Positions 62,816-64,000 of a stretch of 64,000 bases of DNA are shown here, piece after piece. Origin of the DNA: RZYY01 sp036794825. GTDB lineage: Bacteria > Bacteroidota > Bacteroidia > Bacteroidales > 4484-276. The position numbers and the translations under genes are program-made. The notes below the pieces were generated by a model that saw only the letters and a list, made by a program, of their open reading frames with translations, was not told the origin of the DNA and did no database searches. The stretch spans positions 84,016-148,015 of the forward strand of contig DAIRGA010000010.1 of NCBI GenBank assembly GCA_036794825.1, read 5' to 3'. Numbering within the stretch: the stretch's first letter is position 1; every line of letters begins with the position of its first letter.

Positions 62816-64000
62816 TTATCTGATGATCAGCTTTTCAAAGAACAAGCCACCAGATGTGGACACTTTGAGCATATAGACTCCCGAGGGATGCGAAGACAGG
62901 TCAAGAACAGCAGGAACATGAAGTTTCCTGGTCAATATTACCTCACCGTAAATATTTAAAATTACAAGGTCTATCTCTTTTTCATCTCCCTCAACAGTGA
63001 ACAGGCCATTGCCAGGGTTGGGGTACACTTTCAATGTCCTGAACATATGATTCACCGCAGACAGGGATGTAACTTTGACGGAGTTAACCTCTGAAAAGCC
63101 ATTGTATTCAAACAATCCATTATTCATCTCAGGATTATACACTGTTTCAATAAGCAGAGCTTCACCGGTATGCGGTCTGAAAAATTTGAAACAGATTGGC
63201 TCGCCATCCACAAATCCTGTTGGTGAGTACGACAAAGGATCATTTCCATAAAGTGAGATAATAAAAGGCGTGTTCGGATTCTCGATCACGGTCAATCCAG
63301 CGCAAATACCTTCGCATGTAAAACCACCAATGATGTCGCCGGGTTGGAATGGGCTTTCAGTCAAATTGAAAACAACAATATGCGAAGCCGGGGTGTAAAT
63401 AATAGGATTCCATGGTGTTACGAGACTATTCAGGTCAATTGATTCATAGTTTTGACCGGATTTAGGTGAAGATGAATAGTCAATTGTACCGGTAGAATTC
63501 ATTCTTACATAATAAGCTTTACCCGGTATTACATTACCTATCGTGTTGATGGAATACGCCGGCCAGTAAACCCCAGTTCCTGCAACATCCTTTGCAATCT
63601 GAAATCCTGAAACACCGCTAAACAGGCTGGAAATTGAAACAGGTGAGCTGCATAGAACAGGAATAATGTTCCAGTTTTGGGTGAGATTCACCGTTTTGTT
63701 GGAAACCTCAACACCGCAAATTGGAAGTATAGCGTTCTGATTAACCTTGATCCAGTAGCCCGAATAGTTGTCCCAGTTGCTCAATGTATAAACCCCACCG
63801 CCCGGCCAATATGAACCTGTATAGTTGGAAATAATTACCAGATTAGCTCCGATGGGTGCAATTACGGCACTCATAGCTGGATTCGACGGGGTAATATAAC
63901 TCGACACGCCGCTCCAACCCCCTGGTATATTTATCACCTGTTCATCATTCACCGTGATCTGGAAAGTGCAGGAATTGGTGCAACCGGTAGTCGGACTGGT
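62816..64000 (-). CDS. C-terminal part of another T9SS-exported protein with the shared modules (truncated by window edge)
   Basis: The reading frame is open to the right edge, giving 394 codons; a GTG at 63952 is not the start, because in-frame coding continues upstream (TTGCTNSCTFQITVNDEQ) with Cys residues like those of the neighbouring repeat domains. Visible are the GWSG module (GGWSGVSSYITPSNPAMSAV ... GYWIKV ... NWNIIPV ... GKAYYVRM), the second module (PASHIVVFNLTESPFQPGD ... CAGLTVIE ... YGNDPLSYSPTGFVDGEPI ... NGFSEVNSVKV) and a T9SS sorting domain (LKVYPNPGNGLFTVEG ... EKLIIR). It is the most diverged member of the set: GDDPTT is GNDPLS and GLSAI is GFSEV. The N-terminal domains are outside the window. 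Confidence 0.88.
   Translation of the reverse strand, partial: TSPTTGCTNSCTFQITVNDEQVINIPGGWSGVSSYITPSNPAMSAVIAPIGANLVIISNYTGSYWPGGGVYTLSNWDNYSGYWIKVNQNAILPICGVEVSNKTVNLTQNWNIIPVLCSSPVSISSLFSGVSGFQIAKDVAGTGVYWPAYSINTIGNVIPGKAYYVRMNSTGTIDYSSSPKSGQNYESIDLNSLVTPWNPIIYTPASHIVVFNLTESPFQPGDIIGGFTCEGICAGLTVIENPNTPFIISLYGNDPLSYSPTGFVDGEPICFKFFRPHTGEALLIETVYNPEMNNGLFEYNGFSEVNSVKVTSLSAVNHMFRTLKVYPNPGNGLFTVEGDEKEIDLVILNIYGEVILTRKLHVPAVLDLSSHPSGVYMLKVSTSGGLFFEKLIIR

Noticed and set aside
62816..63952. Complete gene starting at GTG 63952
   Set aside because: The frame stays open to the window edge and there is no signal peptide at this position, so the gene is truncated by the window.

Overview
The window looks like chromosomal DNA from a member of the Bacteroidota, probably an uncultured or environmental Bacteroidales-type lineage. 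The evidence is mutually consistent. Several secreted proteins end in type IX secretion (T9SS) C-terminal sorting domains. At least eight genes carry the Bacteroidota -7 promoter box TAnnTTTG shortly upstream. There is an HU-CCDC81/SPOR protein, a DUF5777 barrel protein and a Bacteroidota-style tRNA-Arg without an encoded CCA. I see no insertion sequence, prophage, integrase or CRISPR array.

Layout. 1-3.1 kb: the 2-oxoglutarate dehydrogenase pair sucA-sucB (sucB cut by the window edge), so the cell has an oxidative TCA segment. 3.2-8.0 kb: two secreted proteins (a beta-helix/T9SS protein and a lamin-tail-domain protein) and a small YqiA-like esterase. 8.2-11.9 kb: a Cache-like lipoprotein, a three-domain acyl activation/ACP/acyltransferase protein and tRNA-Arg(CCG). 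12.0-15.5 kb: a minus-strand cluster of two heme-c lipoproteins, a DUF5777 barrel, an OB-fold protein and a YceI protein, probably one envelope redox module. 15.6-24.8 kb: plus-strand housekeeping genes (cysS, sirtuin, recX, prfB with its programmed +1 frameshift, kdsB, an HU/SPOR protein, trmB), interrupted by a single-polypeptide restriction-modification enzyme with an AT-rich specificity region. 24.8-29.9 kb: a PepSY membrane protein, then rrf2 / Fe-S protein / hcp / cupin, which looks like a nitrosative-stress operon. 30.3-31.4 kb: ychF.

31.5-64.0 kb: six consecutive minus-strand genes for very large exported proteins (1306, 1669, 1703, 3028 and 2422 aa, plus one cut by the edge). Five of them share a C-terminal pair of modules. 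Module 1 is a GWSG...YWPG...NTL...GYVIK...GWNLIPV...GKAYF domain of about 155 aa. Module 2 is a THLVAL...GD...CAG...GDDPTT...GLSAI domain of about 110 aa. In four of the five the pair is followed by a T9SS sorting domain. The N-terminal parts differ: a gingipain-type C25 protease fused to beta-helices, PKD, GEVED and LamG domains; Pmp-like GGGI/FxxN beta-helices with an inserted LVIVD-type propeller; a carboxypeptidase-regulatory-like repeat; and PKD-like cysteine-rich repeats. This array of mix-and-match surface proteins on a common C-terminal chassis is the most interesting part of the window. One member contains a perfect 857-bp direct repeat that suggests recent gene conversion.

Gene functions rest on motif reading only. 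No database search was possible.
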